Below, piece by piece: positions 17,910 through 32,500 of a stretch of DNA of 64,000 nucleotides (position 1 is its first letter; each line of letters begins with the position of its first letter). The position numbers and the translations under genes are program-made. The stretch comes from Eukaryota sp. TZLM1-RC (taxonomy: Eukaryota > Metamonada: BaSk clade), in the NCBI GenBank assembly GCA_040285825.1, contig JAUPSS010000002.1, positions 1,364,001-1,428,000 on the forward strand, in the 5' to 3' direction. The notes beneath the pieces are model-generated. The model did no database searches, was not told where the DNA came from, and was given only the letters and a program-made list of their open reading frames with translations.

Positions 17910-20222
17910 ATGGTACGTCCTTTCTACGAATCATATGAGGAAGATCCTCTTCGCCCCACTATCTTTGACAACTTTAGAACAACTGCCCAGCTTTATCCAG
18001 ACAGACCATGTCTCGGCACTCGTGAATACCTTCCAGATGGTTCCCGTGGTGAGTTTTCCTTTATCAACTATCGTGAAACTGCCCAGTGGGTGGACGACGT
18101 TTGTCATGCCATTCACAGCACTGGTCTTTGCAACATTGACCGTGAAACTCCCACCCCAATCCCTCACATTAATGTAGGTATCATTGGGTCCAACTCAGCG
18201 TCTTGGGTGGTCACTGACCTTGCTTGTCAGAAGCTGGGTCTAGTGACGGTCCCCATCTATTCTTCCCTCAAGCAGTCTGAGATTCTTACCGTAGCTAAGG
18301 ATGCAGAGCTCTCTGCTATTGCTGTCAACGAAGAAAACTTCAAATTTGCCGTTGACCAGCTGCTAAATCATGTAAGACCTTTCAAAGATCCTCTTGCTGG
18401 GTCTGAGGAGGTATGCAGACTTTTAATCTTTATGGTGGACACTCCTGAGGTGTCTGACGAAATTAAGATTCAATTGAGAGCTCTCATGGACTTTGGAATT
18501 AGGATCCTTATCGTCCAGCAACCCACAATCTTTTCCGACTCCAATTCCAGAGATTTTTGTCCTATTTGCACCAAATTAGACTCCAACAACCCCGTCTGTG
18601 ATCCTGAAAGTCCTTGTACCATCATTTACACTTCTGGTTCTACGGGAACACCAAAGGGAGCCGTCCTCTCTCATACTAACCTAATGGCTGCTCTGTTTGG
18701 CTTCAGAACCAACCTGCCAGCCTCAAACATAATGCTTAATGAGAACTTTACCGGCGAAGAATCCGATAAGCACCCCAAGGTCCTCTCTTACCTACCTTTG
18801 GAACACGTTCTAGGCAGGCAAATTCCTTGGTTGAACTTTTTAATGGGAGGTTCTGTTTGTTTTTGGAGCAGGAATCCCAAAACTCTGGCTGAGGACATTA
18901 AATACTGCAGACCTTCATATTTTGTTGGTGTTCCAAGGGTTTTTCACCGGATCATCAATTCAGTCTTTGAGAAGGTTGAGAACTCCAACTTTTTAGTTCG
19001 TAAGCTTTTCAGAATGGGGTTGCGGTCCAAGCTTAGTTCATTCGAATCTGATGGCTCTTTTGTTTCACCTTTCTGGGATAAATTGGTTTTTTCCAAAATT
19101 GCCCAAGCCCTGGGTGGCAATGTTCGGTCCATCATTTCAGGTAGTGCTCCATTGGGGGCCTCCACTGCTACCCTGGTCAGAGTTCTCTTCTCTTGTCCCC
19201 TTACTGAGGGTTATGGTTCTACTGAGACTGCTGCTTCCATCACTGCCCAGACGTTGAATGAAAAGAGCGTGGGGAACGTTGGAGTGGCTCTAGTTCCCAA
19301 GAATGGACTACGAATTGACCCTCTTGCTTATTTGGATGACTCTCAGCCATCTCTATCCAAAAGTGCAAAAGGCGAGATTTTGGTAAAGGGTATAACTGTT
19401 TTCCAAGGCTACTACAATGCTCCTGAAGCGACAAAGGGAATCATTGATGATCAAGGATGGCTTCATACAGGCGATGTCGGCAGTATTGATTCCAACGGCC
19501 AATTGCACATTTTGGATCGTGTTGGAAATATCTTCAAACTCGCCAATGGGTTATTCGTCTCGCCTGAATCAATTGAATCTGCATTTGCAAAGTGCACTCT
19601 TGTCTCCCCTATCTGGGTCACAGGTTCTTCTTCTCTCCGCTACCCTGTCGCTGTGGTCTGGCCAACTGACGATCTCTCTCCTGGTTGGACGTCAATGAAG
19701 GAAGAAGAAAGAGAACGGTACTTGGTAGAGCATGATGATGAAATGACTGTGAAGGTACTGAAAAGCTTCCAAGAATTGGGTCGAGCCGAAGGACTCAATG
19801 GGTATGAAATTCCTAGTAGAATTCTTATCGCCACCAATGATCCTACCCCTCAGTCTGGCTTGCTCACCCCCACTCTTAAACCCAGAAGAGGTATTCTAAA
19901 GAAGCATTTCAAGAATGAATTAGATGGCTTATTTTCTGAAGAACAAAAGGAACTTTCTGTTGGTGCCAAAGATTTCTCCAAATCTCAAGGGGAAAGCTAT
20001 CCTGAGCCAAATCCACTCTTTGCATGTTTACCAAATCTCCGCACTATTCCAAGTTTTGCTGAGTTACAGGCTTATGTGGAGCAAATTAAGCTTCCCGAGA
20101 TTAATTTCAATGTGAATGTCTTTAATAAATTTAGAAGACCTTCTAAGGATGAGGGGTATCGAAGTGATGAAGTTGGCCAAGGTAGGAACGAAGTCGATCA
20201 AGCAATAGATAATGGAAAGTAA
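17910..20222 (+). CDS. Long-chain acyl-CoA synthetase (ACSL/FAA type)
   Basis: The enzyme activates long-chain fatty acids with ATP and CoA for lipid synthesis or degradation. From the ATG at 17910 it has 770 residues. The adenylate-forming signature YTSGSTGTPKGAVLSHTNL starts near residue 239. It is followed by the ACSL-type YLPLEHVLGR, EGYGSTETAASIT, and the hinge and C-terminal catalytic blocks GWLHTGDVGSIDSNGQLHIL and DRVGNIFKLANGLFVSPESIE. The short linker and FKLANG motif are typical of eukaryotic ACSLs, although human and yeast enzymes are 650-750 residues. This one adds about 100 C-terminal residues with a low-complexity acidic/basic end. The frame is open upstream to an ATG at 17871, but the sequence around it lies next to LINE DNA; MVRPFYESYEEDPLRPTIF looks like the natural N-terminus. 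Confidence 0.93.
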   Translation: MVRPFYESYEEDPLRPTIFDNFRTTAQLYPDRPCLGTREYLPDGSRGEFSFINYRETAQWVDDVCHAIHSTGLCNIDRETPTPIPHINVGIIGSNSASWVVTDLACQKLGLVTVPIYSSLKQSEILTVAKDAELSAIAVNEENFKFAVDQLLNHVRPFKDPLAGSEEVCRLLIFMVDTPEVSDEIKIQLRALMDFGIRILIVQQPTIFSDSNSRDFCPICTKLDSNNPVCDPESPCTIIYTSGSTGTPKGAVLSHTNLMAALFGFRTNLPASNIMLNENFTGEESDKHPKVLSYLPLEHVLGRQIPWLNFLMGGSVCFWSRNPKTLAEDIKYCRPSYFVGVPRVFHRIINSVFEKVENSNFLVRKLFRMGLRSKLSSFESDGSFVSPFWDKLVFSKIAQALGGNVRSIISGSAPLGASTATLVRVLFSCPLTEGYGSTETAASITAQTLNEKSVGNVGVALVPKNGLRIDPLAYLDDSQPSLSKSAKGEILVKGITVFQGYYNAPEATKGIIDDQGWLHTGDVGSIDSNGQLHILDRVGNIFKLANGLFVSPESIESAFAKCTLVSPIWVTGSSSLRYPVAVVWPTDDLSPGWTSMKEEERERYLVEHDDEMTVKVLKSFQELGRAEGLNGYEIPSRILIATNDPTPQSGLLTPTLKPRRGILKKHFKNELDGLFSEEQKELSVGAKDFSKSQGESYPEPNPLFACLPNLRTIPSFAELQAYVEQIKLPEINFNVNVFNKFRRPSKDEGYRSDEVGQGRNEVDQAIDNGK

Positions 20223-20528
20223 ATGTATTTGAAACTCTATTAAAAGTTTTTTTTTGTTTTATTGTTGTATTCGATATCCACTTATACTATATCTTGCTCA
20301 TTCAAACAGTTAATACATTTTAATTTTAGTACGTTAATGTTGTAATTCTGGTTAGGAAACATTTTGTGTTGTATACACTTGAAATTTACACTATCATTAA
20401 AGTAATAACGGAATTCGGAATTGGTACAATTATAACACATGATAAACTCAACAAGTAAAATTAAAATTCAAGGAAATTAAAAAATTTATTATACAAGTAA
20501 CGTTAACAATAAATCTAGATTACTAATT
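20223..20528. other. Convergent 3' intergenic region
   Basis: About 300 bp of AT-rich sequence between the convergent stops of the acyl-CoA synthetase and dynein genes. T-rich runs just after 20240 could serve 3' end formation. Nothing else was seen. Confidence 0.4.
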
Positions 20529-23500
20529 TTAATTACGAAGTGCACAAAATAAAGCAGCTCCCCTTTTAATCCAATGCCCTTCTGGTTTATTGGTTGGTAA
20601 CTCAATGTTGACCACAAAATTTGTTGAATGTCCCGTAGTAGACAACGTTCCAGATCTACTGAGTGTTTTGTACAATGGACAATTATAAATACCATTTTCC
20701 GGTTTGACCCTATTTACAACTGGTAATAAGTGAATCACAGGGAACTTTGTAAAGAGTTCTTTGGGTGAGGATTCAACAAGGGAATTCTCTTCAAAAGACC
20801 AAGCTGCACCTTCAAGATACATTCCATAAATGTAGCACCCATCTTCTGGTCGTTCAGTAATTTCCTTTGGACTGGTTTCAATAACATTATAAGAAAAAGA
20901 TATCCGGTCCATTGAAACAACATGCTTTCGAGCAAAATTCTGAAGAACTCCTGTAAGGAAACCTTGTGGAAAGAAGACAGAAGAGATATTAAAGACTGGA
21001 GGGAACCCTTCATCATACCATTTATCAATAAAAGCCAATCGCTCCTTCAAATCCGAAATCCAAAAAGATAAAGATTTCAGAGAAGGATAAGCCACTTTAC
21101 TCCACATACTTGGCACAATGTTATTATATATCGAGTTTGCCATCTCATCCAACTCTGCTGACAAAACAATCAAACCCTTGAGAGCCTTGACAAGATTATT
21201 GAGGGAGGTGTTCATGACTGCTAACAACTTATTGTATCTCAATACTTCCTGTTGCAAGACACAGTTCATGGATTCTGAATATTGAATTGGGAACTTTTCG
21301 CAAATCTTTTCCATCGAGTAAACCGGATGTAATGTCTCCAAGGTCTCAGTCGCTATTTTCATTACAACATCTTCTCTCGTGAGACCACCAACAGCAGAGG
21401 AAGTTGAAGGTTGTACAAGCAAAAGGTTACCAAAGAGTTTAAGAGTTTGATTGACAGCATATGAAATTCCTGCATTTGAATGAAGACCAAAAGTTTCCAC
21501 AGGGGTGTTCAGTGGCATTTTTCTCAAATAATCAATACAATCTTTGACTCCAAAGTCTCCAAATTTAGCAAAATCGTGGTCATCAGATTCAACAACAAAA
21601 GTATCCATACAATCCGCCAGTAAAACATCTACAATACGTTGATCAGCCTTGTCTGTGATTCTTCCTCCAAAAGCAATCTGCCCAATGAGGAAGCGAAGTG
21701 CGTCAAAGGGAATATCACCTTCTGTATTAAGCAAAGATCGGAGGTTCTGAATGGAGACCTTCTTATCAGATTCATTCCACTCATAAGGAATATTAAAACC
21801 AATTGATCCAAAATTTTTACGCTCCAAAAGTTGCGCATGAAAGAAACAAACAGCATATAGTAATCTTCTCCATGCATTGGTTTTCATTGGATGGTCTAGA
21901 AAATCTTCGCTGAAATGATAATATGAACGTAATAAATTTGCCCGAAGGCCCATAGGAGGCTCATTTGTCATCTTAACACCATTCTGCAGGACAGTAACGG
22001 GGAAACTCTTTGAGGGCATAGAGGTCAGCCACAAGCGGAAATCTGGTTTAACTTTATCAGGGTCTAATTGTTCAATAATGGCTTCCAGTGTTGGCATCCA
22101 AGAAGAAGCCAAATGGCAGTTTTGAAGCAAAACCCAATGGCCTTGTTGAGATGCTTGCGCAATCAACTCAGCGGCCTTGTCTCCCTGGCCTTGACCAAGA
22201 GAGATATGGGATAGTTTGGACCTCATTCTCATTTTATCAGCAAAATCAAATAAATCAGAAGCTGGATCTGCACCTGGGGACAGAACAAAAATCAGAGGAG
22301 AAAGATTTGTTGAATCTCTAAAGGAAGAAGCCAAATCAAAAGTAGGAGGAATAATAAATTTTTCCCCAAGAGATCGTGCCACGTAACCCTGAACTGCCTC
22401 AATAACTTTATCATTACGAATACACCGAACAACCAAGAGTCTTTGGAAGGCAGACAGATTTGAATTCCAAGGTTCAGGGAATGGAGCTTGATGGGCTTCC
22501 GATGAATCAAACACTTTTTTCCATTCATCAATTACATCTATAAAATTAGAATCAAATCCCTCAAAGCTACTTAATTGAGCTAAATTAGAAATTTCAGACC
22601 ACATTTCATTAGTAATCCAACCACCGGGATTTTGCAAGTCAAAGGAAGTCAAAGGACCTCCAGAGATAAAGAACTTATACTCTGCTGGGTCAATTTCTCC
22701 TGCTTTTTGTTGAATTCTTATTGTCATTAAAAAGGAAAAAAGCAACTTATGGCGTTCAAATAGCGACCTGCATATATTTTCATATAGTGAAAACTTTAAA
22801 TATTCAGATAAGTTTGTCAGCCTATTTTCCAATACTTCATCCTGCTCTGCAGCGTGAATTCCCTTGATAAAAAGAGAAATGAACCATTGAAGCGAGTACT
22901 GGTACATCGGATCAACATTAGCAATATCAATAACGCAAAAGTAAAGAGTGGCAGAAAGATCAGCGACTGGGAAATACTGCAATCTTGTATTATTGATTTC
23001 AGCTTCAGTAATTTCAGCTTCCTTTACTTTTTCCTTAATTTGGGAGGCCATATCCTTTGAATGGGCCAGAATATTAATTGCTGAATCATTCTCCAATAAC
23101 TCCTCTTGAGATGTCTCCACCAAAACCTTTAACATATCATCTTCGATTTGACGGAGCTCCTTGGCCATTTTAGCATTATCTCTGATTAACTTAGATCTCA
23201 TTTGTTCCAGCTCAGGCTTCTCCTCTACAACCAACTTTGACAGTAATTGATCCTCCAACCCTGCCATGGTGATGGTGAAGTTCAGCAGAGTCACTTTAAC
23301 GGAAGTTTCTGGTGCATAGTGGGGGTTTGGCAGCTTTGAAGTAATGAATAACTTGAAATCAGGATGATATGCAATCGTTTGGTCACCCAACCTAATCATT
23401 TCAGTTCCACCTTCCTTAAAAGTACTTCTCAAAAGCAAAGGTTCAAGTGAAGGAGGGAATTGTTCACCAACATTTTCTAGCAGAATGGCTCTTCCAAAGC

Positions 23501-26500
23501 GAACACCATTTTCAAGTTTTCTATTGAAATCTCTATCAGAAAGTTTAACAATATCAAAACCAATTTCCTTAAAAGTATTGCGAACCCATCTATTGGCCTG
23601 ACCTTGAGGATCAATCATTAAAGGCCAACGTTTGGCCCTGCTCATAATGATAGCATTCTCGATGGAAAGGGAGTCGGAGGGAAGGCCGTCGACTAACCAA
23701 GCTCTGATCAGGACAGGATCTCCAAGGGTGTTAATCAGTGAAAAATCTTCAGAAAAAGGAATTTTTCGATCCAAAAGTGCATCCTTCCATTCTTTAGCCA
23801 TTGCCTCTCTAAAATCAGCTGTAAACGTACCTAAATAAGCCACATAACCAGCAGAGAGCAAGACATCACCCACAAGATTTGTTTCCTTCTGCTCAAATGA
23901 AGAAACAGTGGCTTCCCATCGTTCTTTTTCCGAAACCAAAGAATCCAACAAACGACCTGCTCTTTGCATTTTAGCTTGAGAAACCTCAACGTTCTTCTGA
24001 AGGGCTTCCTTTGTTGAAAGTTTTTCATTCAAATCATTTTCCAACTTACTAATTCTATCTTCAACTTCCTGTAATTCTGCCTTCTTTGCTGCTAAAGCCT
24101 TTTCAGTGACCGCTAGTTCAGATTTAGCCTCAGCAAGCTTAATTCTTTTGGGTTCAACTGTTTTGAAAACAATATTATACTTGTAACAAGCGATTACCCA
24201 TTGGCACATTGACTTACAAGCCTCAGAAACTTTTTGAATAATTTCAGGACTAAAGTTAGGATCATCAATAAAAGGTTTGATTGCTTTAATAATATTGGGT
24301 GATATTTCTTCAGCATTATAATCCAACAAAGAATCCATAAGTCCTCTTGCATTGGCCAAAAGACCCTTAGAAGGAGTCCAATAATCATCAATCTTTTTTC
24401 CTGGAACACCAGAAGGATCATTAATTCGTTGAGGTTTTACCCCCAGCATCACACAGATAGCCTGCATCACGAGCTTAACCCCCGCTGGTGGAGACTTGTA
24501 GTTGGCAACTTCTTGGATGGACTTAATCTTTAAGCATTGAACTGATTCTCTTGCAGCTTCCAAGATTGGGATGGCTTCGGCTAAATCAGCTTCCGCACTT
24601 TCCTTTACTTCTCTTACTTCTTCAGCTTTCTTTGTCGCTTCTGCTTCTTCTTCTGAAACAGCAGCTCTCGTCACGGCTGCACCTTCCTTATCCTTGTTGA
24701 TTCTTTCAATCATGGCATCTGTTTCAATTGATTGCTCTTGTAGTTCAGGGACTAGTTTTTCCAAATTATTTCTCAAGATATCTACTTCAGCAGACGTGTT
24801 CTCAATTGTTTTAATACCAACTTCTAATCTATGCTTTCCCTTCTTCATATCCTCACTTAAATCTTGGTAAATTATATTAAAGGTAGAGAGTAGTTCCAAA
24901 TAAGAAGTTGGAGTTACATAATTAGATCTTCTCAACTCTTCCTTATACTTTACACTCATTCTTTCTACCGATTGATGAATAATGACACACATTTCAACAA
25001 CAAATTTTCTAATTTCAGACTCCTTCTCGTCCAAAGCATTAGATTCGGCTGGAGCTAAATTCTTTGGTCGATCAATAAACTTCATTTCATTAAATGAAGA
25101 TGCAGCTACAGAATGAAGAGCCTCAGATGGCCATTCAGTAAACCAGTCAATTGTGCAACAATTAACGAGAGAAGGGAACATTCTCAACCTGGACCTGAAC
25201 GCTTCTCCAAGTGGTGACATACACAAAACCACATGAATGTTCTCACGCACTCTGGTCTTGAACTGAGCATAGAGATTAAGCTTGGTCGGAATAATGCGAA
25301 GAGATTGGCAAACGGGAACCATAGCTTGGTAAATTGAATCTAACTCATTTGTATCAAATATATTAGGAACATCACCTGAATTAAGGATATTGTTAATGTC
25401 TTCAAGGAATTCTTCAACAACAATCTGGGCATCTGTAAAGAGGAAAACAGTAGGTTTTAAATCAAGACCACAAGCAAACAAAACGCCCTTCAAATCTTCC
25501 CTGAACTGTTCTAGACCATATCCTTTGGCTACTTCAATTTGGAAAACATCATACTCGCAAATGAAGGCAGCAAGTCGTGTTAATGATTGACGTCCAGAGC
25601 CACCAACTCCAAGCAAAAGAGCATTGCCATAAGGTTGGCGTAGGACTCGAACAATACGGGTGACATGTTCAACAGCATTTTGGAACATTACAAGATTCAT
25701 TGCTTGCTGAGAAACCAAATTATAATCTTCCAAATAATCCCGAACCCTATTAATTAAGTTTTGAACAGATTTAATTTCTTCATACTTACGATTATCAGCT
25801 GAACCAGAAAGGAAGTCTCCAAAAATTAGCCTAAATGTCGAGGAAACATCATCAAAACCAAGTTCAAAATGCTGACTTACCTGCTTCTTTACTATTGCTT
25901 CAAAAGTATTTCGATCTTCATCATTAATCAACCTGTCCATAAACACCCGCTGACATTCATGTGTCCATAATCTGATTATATACTTTTGGTCTTCAACAGC
26001 TTTGGGATCTGCCATCAAAATACCTTGTATAACCTTTGAAAGATCACGTAGATTAAATGTATAGTGGGATCTAGCAGGTGTGGGTAACAAGGAAACAGAA
26101 ACCTCGCTGTAAAGGTCTACAGTGGCGGCAACTAGGGGATCCCTAATGGATTTAATTTCTTCACCAAACTCTGGTTTTGAAAGATACCAGTCAGTGATTT
26201 TTTGGAAAATGGAATTCAGAGATTTTGACGAAAGATCTACAAAGTTAAATAAATTAAAATGCCTCAACAATCTGTTCGTAACTGCATTTCTACCTCCACC
26301 AGGTGGTCCCATTGCTGTAATGAACTGAACATCAACCAACTTTCTCATGTACAAGTCCTTTCTATCATACCAGCCACCATAGTCCATGAACTGTCTGATA
26401 AGTTCAATAGGAGGTTGCGCTCCATATTTTTCAAGTTTGGGCATGTTCAAATCATCAATAAACACAATCATTTTAGTACCCAAGGGAGGACCATAGTAAA

Positions 26501-29500
26501 CAGCTCTTCTTCTCTCAATTTTGGAATCAATAATGTCTTGAGTCATATTGGCAGAAGTCTGAGCAGAAAAATTCATAAACGTAGGGGTATACTTTGAATC
26601 CATTTGATGAAGTAATAGTTCAGTGATCTGTACAGTTTTGCCCGTTCCTGTGTTACCGGTACATAGACAATGAGAACCATTTTGTGCAAGGATCTTTACC
26701 AAATATTGATAGCAAATAGATTCTGGAATAGGGACAATCATTGAACTGAAAGCAGCCTTGTCTGGGATAACGTAATCTTCTACTGTGTTGGTCCAAAGAA
26801 CCCATTGATTATTCACATCATCAAAAAGATAATCAAACAAAGTACCTTCTTGGGGTAATTGTACTGTGAGTTGGTTATTATTATAAACAAAATCTCTGAT
26901 AAAGGAGTCAAACTTAGCATGGGAAGAACGGTCAATGGTAGCTCCAAAGGACCACACTAATGAAAAAACAAATATACCGTCAATTACCTTAGGTAATCGA
27001 GCTAAATCTTCCTCTGGAACTGGTGTCACTTCATCGACTGGTTGGTATTTAAGCAAAGTAGCATCAATAATTCTAAAACACGATTGAGCAAAGTTTGAAC
27101 GTACTGCAGGTACCAGCTCTGTACATTCCTTCTTGACAAAATAATAACACTTATCAAATAATGATTCAGAAAGTAATTCTAGATGCTCGCCGAATTGTTT
27201 ACAATTCTCATACAGTGTATTTACCCAAGACTTAATAACAATAGAAGTAGGTGCTGTGCTTTTAGGATCCAAGTAAACCATACCACAACGAGAAACAGTG
27301 GCTGGAGAGGCTTGCGCTAGGTCCTCTACTTCAAACATTACTCTCATCTGCGGGGATAAGGGAATAATTTCACCAGAATTCAAACAAAGCTTCTTATTAT
27401 CATCCAAAACAGTATTCATGTTCTCAATCCAAACCGCATCAACAGGTCCATCACAAATAATCCAATTGAAATCTGGACTAGTGTCTTCTGCAGCTTTACG
27501 AATACAGTTAGCTAATACCCCATCAAACCATTCCTGAGTGTTCTTATCTCTTCCACCATAAAGCTGCTCCGAAGTAATTGATTTTGGATTGAGAATGTGA
27601 GTTTTAGTTTTTTGATAAGAAGGGTCTGTTCCAACAAGTTTCCCCAGAGCCTTTTGGAGAACCGAGACACAACAAGATTTGCCACCAGCAGTAGGACCAA
27701 CGAGCATTAGTCCATGGCGAAGAATGATGGTTTCCCATAGTTGAATTACCTTTGTTACAAAAGCAGGTTCAGGACAAAGATTGAGTTCAGTAATTGATTC
27801 TTGGATAGCAGTCATTAAAGCTCCATAATCAACCTCTTCTGGTTTAGTACCAGGAAAGAGATCAGAAATAATACCATTAAACAAAGGAATATCATCAGCC
27901 AAGAACTTTGGGACATTACAGTCCTTTAGCGACCTTAAAAGTAACAAATCTTCAGCCAAATCACCTTCAGTATTGACAGATTTTCTCAACACTCCCATTG
28001 AGACAAGAACAGTCTTGACCGCTCTCATACCGAAATCATAATGATATTGAGACGATAATTGCTCAGAGGCTAACTGGAAGGTGGATACCAACTTATTAGC
28101 CAAAGATTTTGCATTTTTAAAGCCTAATGAGTAGAGAGTAACTTCAGCAATCAATCTGTAATCAGGAATCATACATGCGACTGATCTGAACTGTGCCTTA
28201 AGATTGTCAGGAAGCTCTGTTCTTCCAGCATAACCAGGGTTCATGGTGATAAAGCAGGCAAAGTTGGTAGAGAGAGGGATTTCACTTCCCCCAAAAATAA
28301 ATCTAGACTGTTTCTGCCTGATTGCCTGATAAATAGTAGCCAACTGCTGTGCAATGACTGACAAAACTTCAATATCAATTCTATTAAACTCATCAAAGCA
28401 AGCCCAAGCCCCTGCCATAGCCAAACCCTTGAAAAATTTCTCCATTGCAAGGTAGTTTAGGCCATCAGAACAATTAAAAACAACACACTGATTAGCCAAA
28501 GCCTTTGCTAAATCCTTGGTTGTTTCAGTTTTTCCTGTACCAGCAGGACCAGCAGGAGCACCACCCATGTAAAGAGAAATTGCTCCCATTAACGTCATAT
28601 AAATTTTATCAGTCAAAGGAGTAATGACCAATCTTGGGGTGTTTCCTAGATATTCATAATTATAAGGAGCAATTGACTGAACCATTTCAACAAAAACATT
28701 CTCTTCTTGATCATCTCCTTCTCTCCAGTAATATCTTAATTGTGAGGTCCACCCAAAGTCCCCGAGACCAGAAACATTAGAATTGATAAGGTTCTGGGTG
28801 ACATCTCTGGCATGAACGTCGATGGTAATTAAAGCTCCAAGGGTAAGAGTATCTAATTGAGAAACTTCCCCTCGAACAATTTCAGTAATATCACTCAACT
28901 GTTTGACTAGTTTTTCGTACAACTTGTCCAAAGAATTATCCTTAATAGCAAGTTCAACTTCACTAGTCCAAACAATCATATTCACAGCCAAAATAACTTG
29001 ACCAGGGAAAGATAAAACCCATTTAGACCTTGGCATTTCATAGTATGCCTTTAAGGCTAGCTCTATTTGGTTCCGAACTGATTTCCTCATCATTGACTCA
29101 ATATCACACATCCAGTTTTCCACTAATAAAGTAGGCTTAACAGGGTCGACAAAGTCAATACACTCAGATTCAGCAGAAAACATTGCAGTCATTAGGTTAT
29201 CTTCACCTTCAAAGCGAAGTTTATGAATATTTTCAAAACATTTCTTTAAATGTGGCTGAACAGCTTGAGGATTGACTGTCTGGGATAGAATCTTGAGCAG
29301 ATCGTCATCAGAAAGGAAATAAAACCTGGCAAAAACAGCTCTCTTCGACTCTAAATACTGAGAAAGACCTTTTTGGACTTGATTTAATAAAACATTGGAG
29401 TCACAAAACTTCTTATACAAATCATTCATTTGACAATAGCTCAAAACTTCTGGGTTTTTATGAGCTTCTCCTAGTAATTTCCTCCAGGTAGTATCTACTG

Positions 29501-32500
29501 TTTGAAACCTTTTATACTCTTGGGGCAACTGTTTAACAATATCAGGAGAAGCAAAAATAGGTTCTAGATACATCCAGGCTGTTTGGACAAGTATCCACTC
29601 CTCTATGATGAGTTGGACGGACTTTAAAAGATCTTCCCACTTGGAAATACGTTCTTCGAAAGGACCCTTAAAAGGAGAAAAAGACATCGATTGAGTCATT
29701 ACGATATGATCGTCTAATTGCTGGATAATGTTATCAGCACCTCCCATAATATAAGTCCCAGTAGAACCGTGCTCTTTAATGAAGAAGGTCACTCCCTCCC
29801 ACTCAGATTCCATTTGGTCAAGAGAGCGCTCAATTGCGTACTCTTTCTGGGCCTTGGAGGTTACCTTCATTATACTTTCAGCATACTTTGGGATATCAAG
29901 TTCAAAGAATTTGGTAAGTGTAAACTCTTCATCAGGATTAAGTTCAAACCCTAAAACTTCAGAAATTTCCTCCCAATGGCGATCTCTCATTCCCGGGCTT
30001 CTCATGGCCACAATCAAAGGAACATGAGGTGAAAAGTCGTCCATCTCCTCCTTGACTTGGATGGCAATCTGTTGGCAGTCAGGAACATCCTTCAAGGCAC
30101 GAGAGACCTTGGAAATGGTTTTGTACTGGGTAGAAACTTGTTTTTCCATTGCTTCACCATCTAGAGAGAACCAGGAATCATTCATCCATTGGGCTTTACC
30201 GTGAACCCAATCATAGGTTGTCAACCAAAGATCAGAATAAGGGGCAAAATTTCTGATTGTAGAAGAGAGCTCTTGGTATTCGGATTGTTCAGAAGCAAAG
30301 AGACCTTCCCTCGAGTTAATTTCCTTTACCTTTTCTTCGGCTTGTTTTAATTGTCGCTGAACTGACTTAACTTCGGCAGCGATAGAATCGACTTCTGAGA
30401 TATCTGATTTTGAAACAAAAGAAGCAACAGTGACAGCAAGAGACTGTAAATGGCGAGAAAAGGCTTCTTTTCCCTGATCAAGTTCCTCTTTAAATTGATT
30501 CTCAAAGCTTTCAAACGCAGGAATATTGTTTGAAATCAAATCTTCTATTTGATGAGGCCAAGCAACTGCAGCCCATCTTTGCTTAAAGTCTGAATCAGAG
30601 CAGACATAATTGAAGGACTCCAAGGAATCATAGAATTTAGTCATATCGGTTACTTTTCGGTGAATGGAAGGTAATAACTTTTTGACTTCTTCAGTAAATT
30701 CTTTAAGTTCAGTTAATTGTTCAATATTTCTGGGAGGTTTTGATAATTTAATGGAAATTTCCTTTAATTGCTGACTAATTTCATCACTAATATGTCTACC
30801 ACTAGAATTGAGTAAATCTAGGGCTAATTTGGATAAAAGTTTATGTTTTTCAGAGAGGAATCTTCTTATAGGATTACAATTAATTGAGAAAGACCCTAAT
30901 TGAACAGTAGGAGCTATTTCATTCAACACATCTTCAACGGACTTCAACTGCTTTTTGACCTCCTCCACAATAACTGACCTATCCACAGTTACATTGTCGT
31001 CGTCTTCATTTGATTCAGCTTCATCTTCTTTAGGAGCGGGCCTCATTCCACATTTAATTTCCAAATCAGAAACAAAATCATCAGGATTTAATTTAATAAA
31101 ATCAGAATATTTACTGAAGACAGCAAGGTAATCCTCTAGAGGAACCATACCGATTCTTAGAGATTTTGACAACTTTTCCCTGTAATCTGAAATAGATTTT
31201 TCTGTTAAAGAAGGAGCAGTCAAGCAAGGGGCTCTGTTAGAACCATACTTAAAAAGCCCACCTAATACCCCATTCTCAATCTGTTCAATGGTATGCATAG
31301 ATTCAACAGCAGTATCAAATACCTCCAAGGGAACATTTTCAAGAGAAGTCAAGGGAATTTGATAGGACACCTTCCCTTTGCCTTCATCAACAGTCAGATC
31401 AAGCGAAAAAATAGGCATCAACCTCCCTAGTAAAGATTCCATAGATACTGGATCGAGAATAGAGATCTCAGAGGGGGAATTAATAATAATTGCAGGAGAA
31501 AGTGCATAATCCAGCCATTCCACGTAATGTTCCAGAGATGATTCAACCAAATACTTTAACGAATCTTGCATTAATAAACGAAGTCTGGTTAAAAATCTTT
31601 TCAATCTTGAAAACTTGTAAACGTCAACAGTTAAGTTTCTGATTGAATACCAGCCATGTTGTATCTGGGAAAGAAAACCACTAACCCCATTCTTTACGTT
31701 GACCACCCATTGCTCTTTTAAATACTTTGAGGTGAGGGCAAGGGCGTTGGACTGGGCTTGTTGAAATGAATCGATTGAGTGTGGTCGATTGAGAGATGTT
31801 TTGAATAGAGAATACTCGAAAATTTTGTCACATTCAATAATGGAAAGTTTCAGAGCTTCGACTACCTTAAGCTGGGTAATAAATGTCTGACTATTAAATT
31901 GATTAAACATTTCCTTATAATCATAACCAGGAATCAAAACACATCCCACTTCTGGAACTTCTGTTTCCTCATGGGGAGCAGGAAGGGGTTCAGCAGAGTC
32001 AAAGAGATAAGAAAGTGACGGATCAGAGCGGGAATGGTCAAATAAAAGCTTGTTGATTGAGAAAATGTATTCTTTTTTTATCTCATTGATTGAATTTTCC
32101 AACACTTGTTTTAAATCATTGGATTCCAAATTAAAATTGGTTAAAAGACGGGTAAGCCGAGGAATAAAGTTGAAACAAGACTCTTGAAAGTCGTCTCCAG
32201 GCATGTTCTCTATGTACATCTTATACCTTATATGAGCTTCAGCAGAACTGCGGAGGTCATGGGCATGAGCTATACGGTCTGCAAACTTGGAGGGATCGTC
32301 ACCCTTGATGTAGACAGAGAGACGGGGCAAGTCAGCTGTTTGATCAGTGTCAGAAAAACAAACAGAGAACTTATCAAGGGAAACAATAGGGGAAACAGTC
32401 CCAGAGACCCATTGGTAGGTAGACGTGGAGTTGTTATAACGGAGAGCAAGAACAGGAAGGAATGGGGTTCCAGCAGAGTCTGTGGGGGCTACAGAGATGT

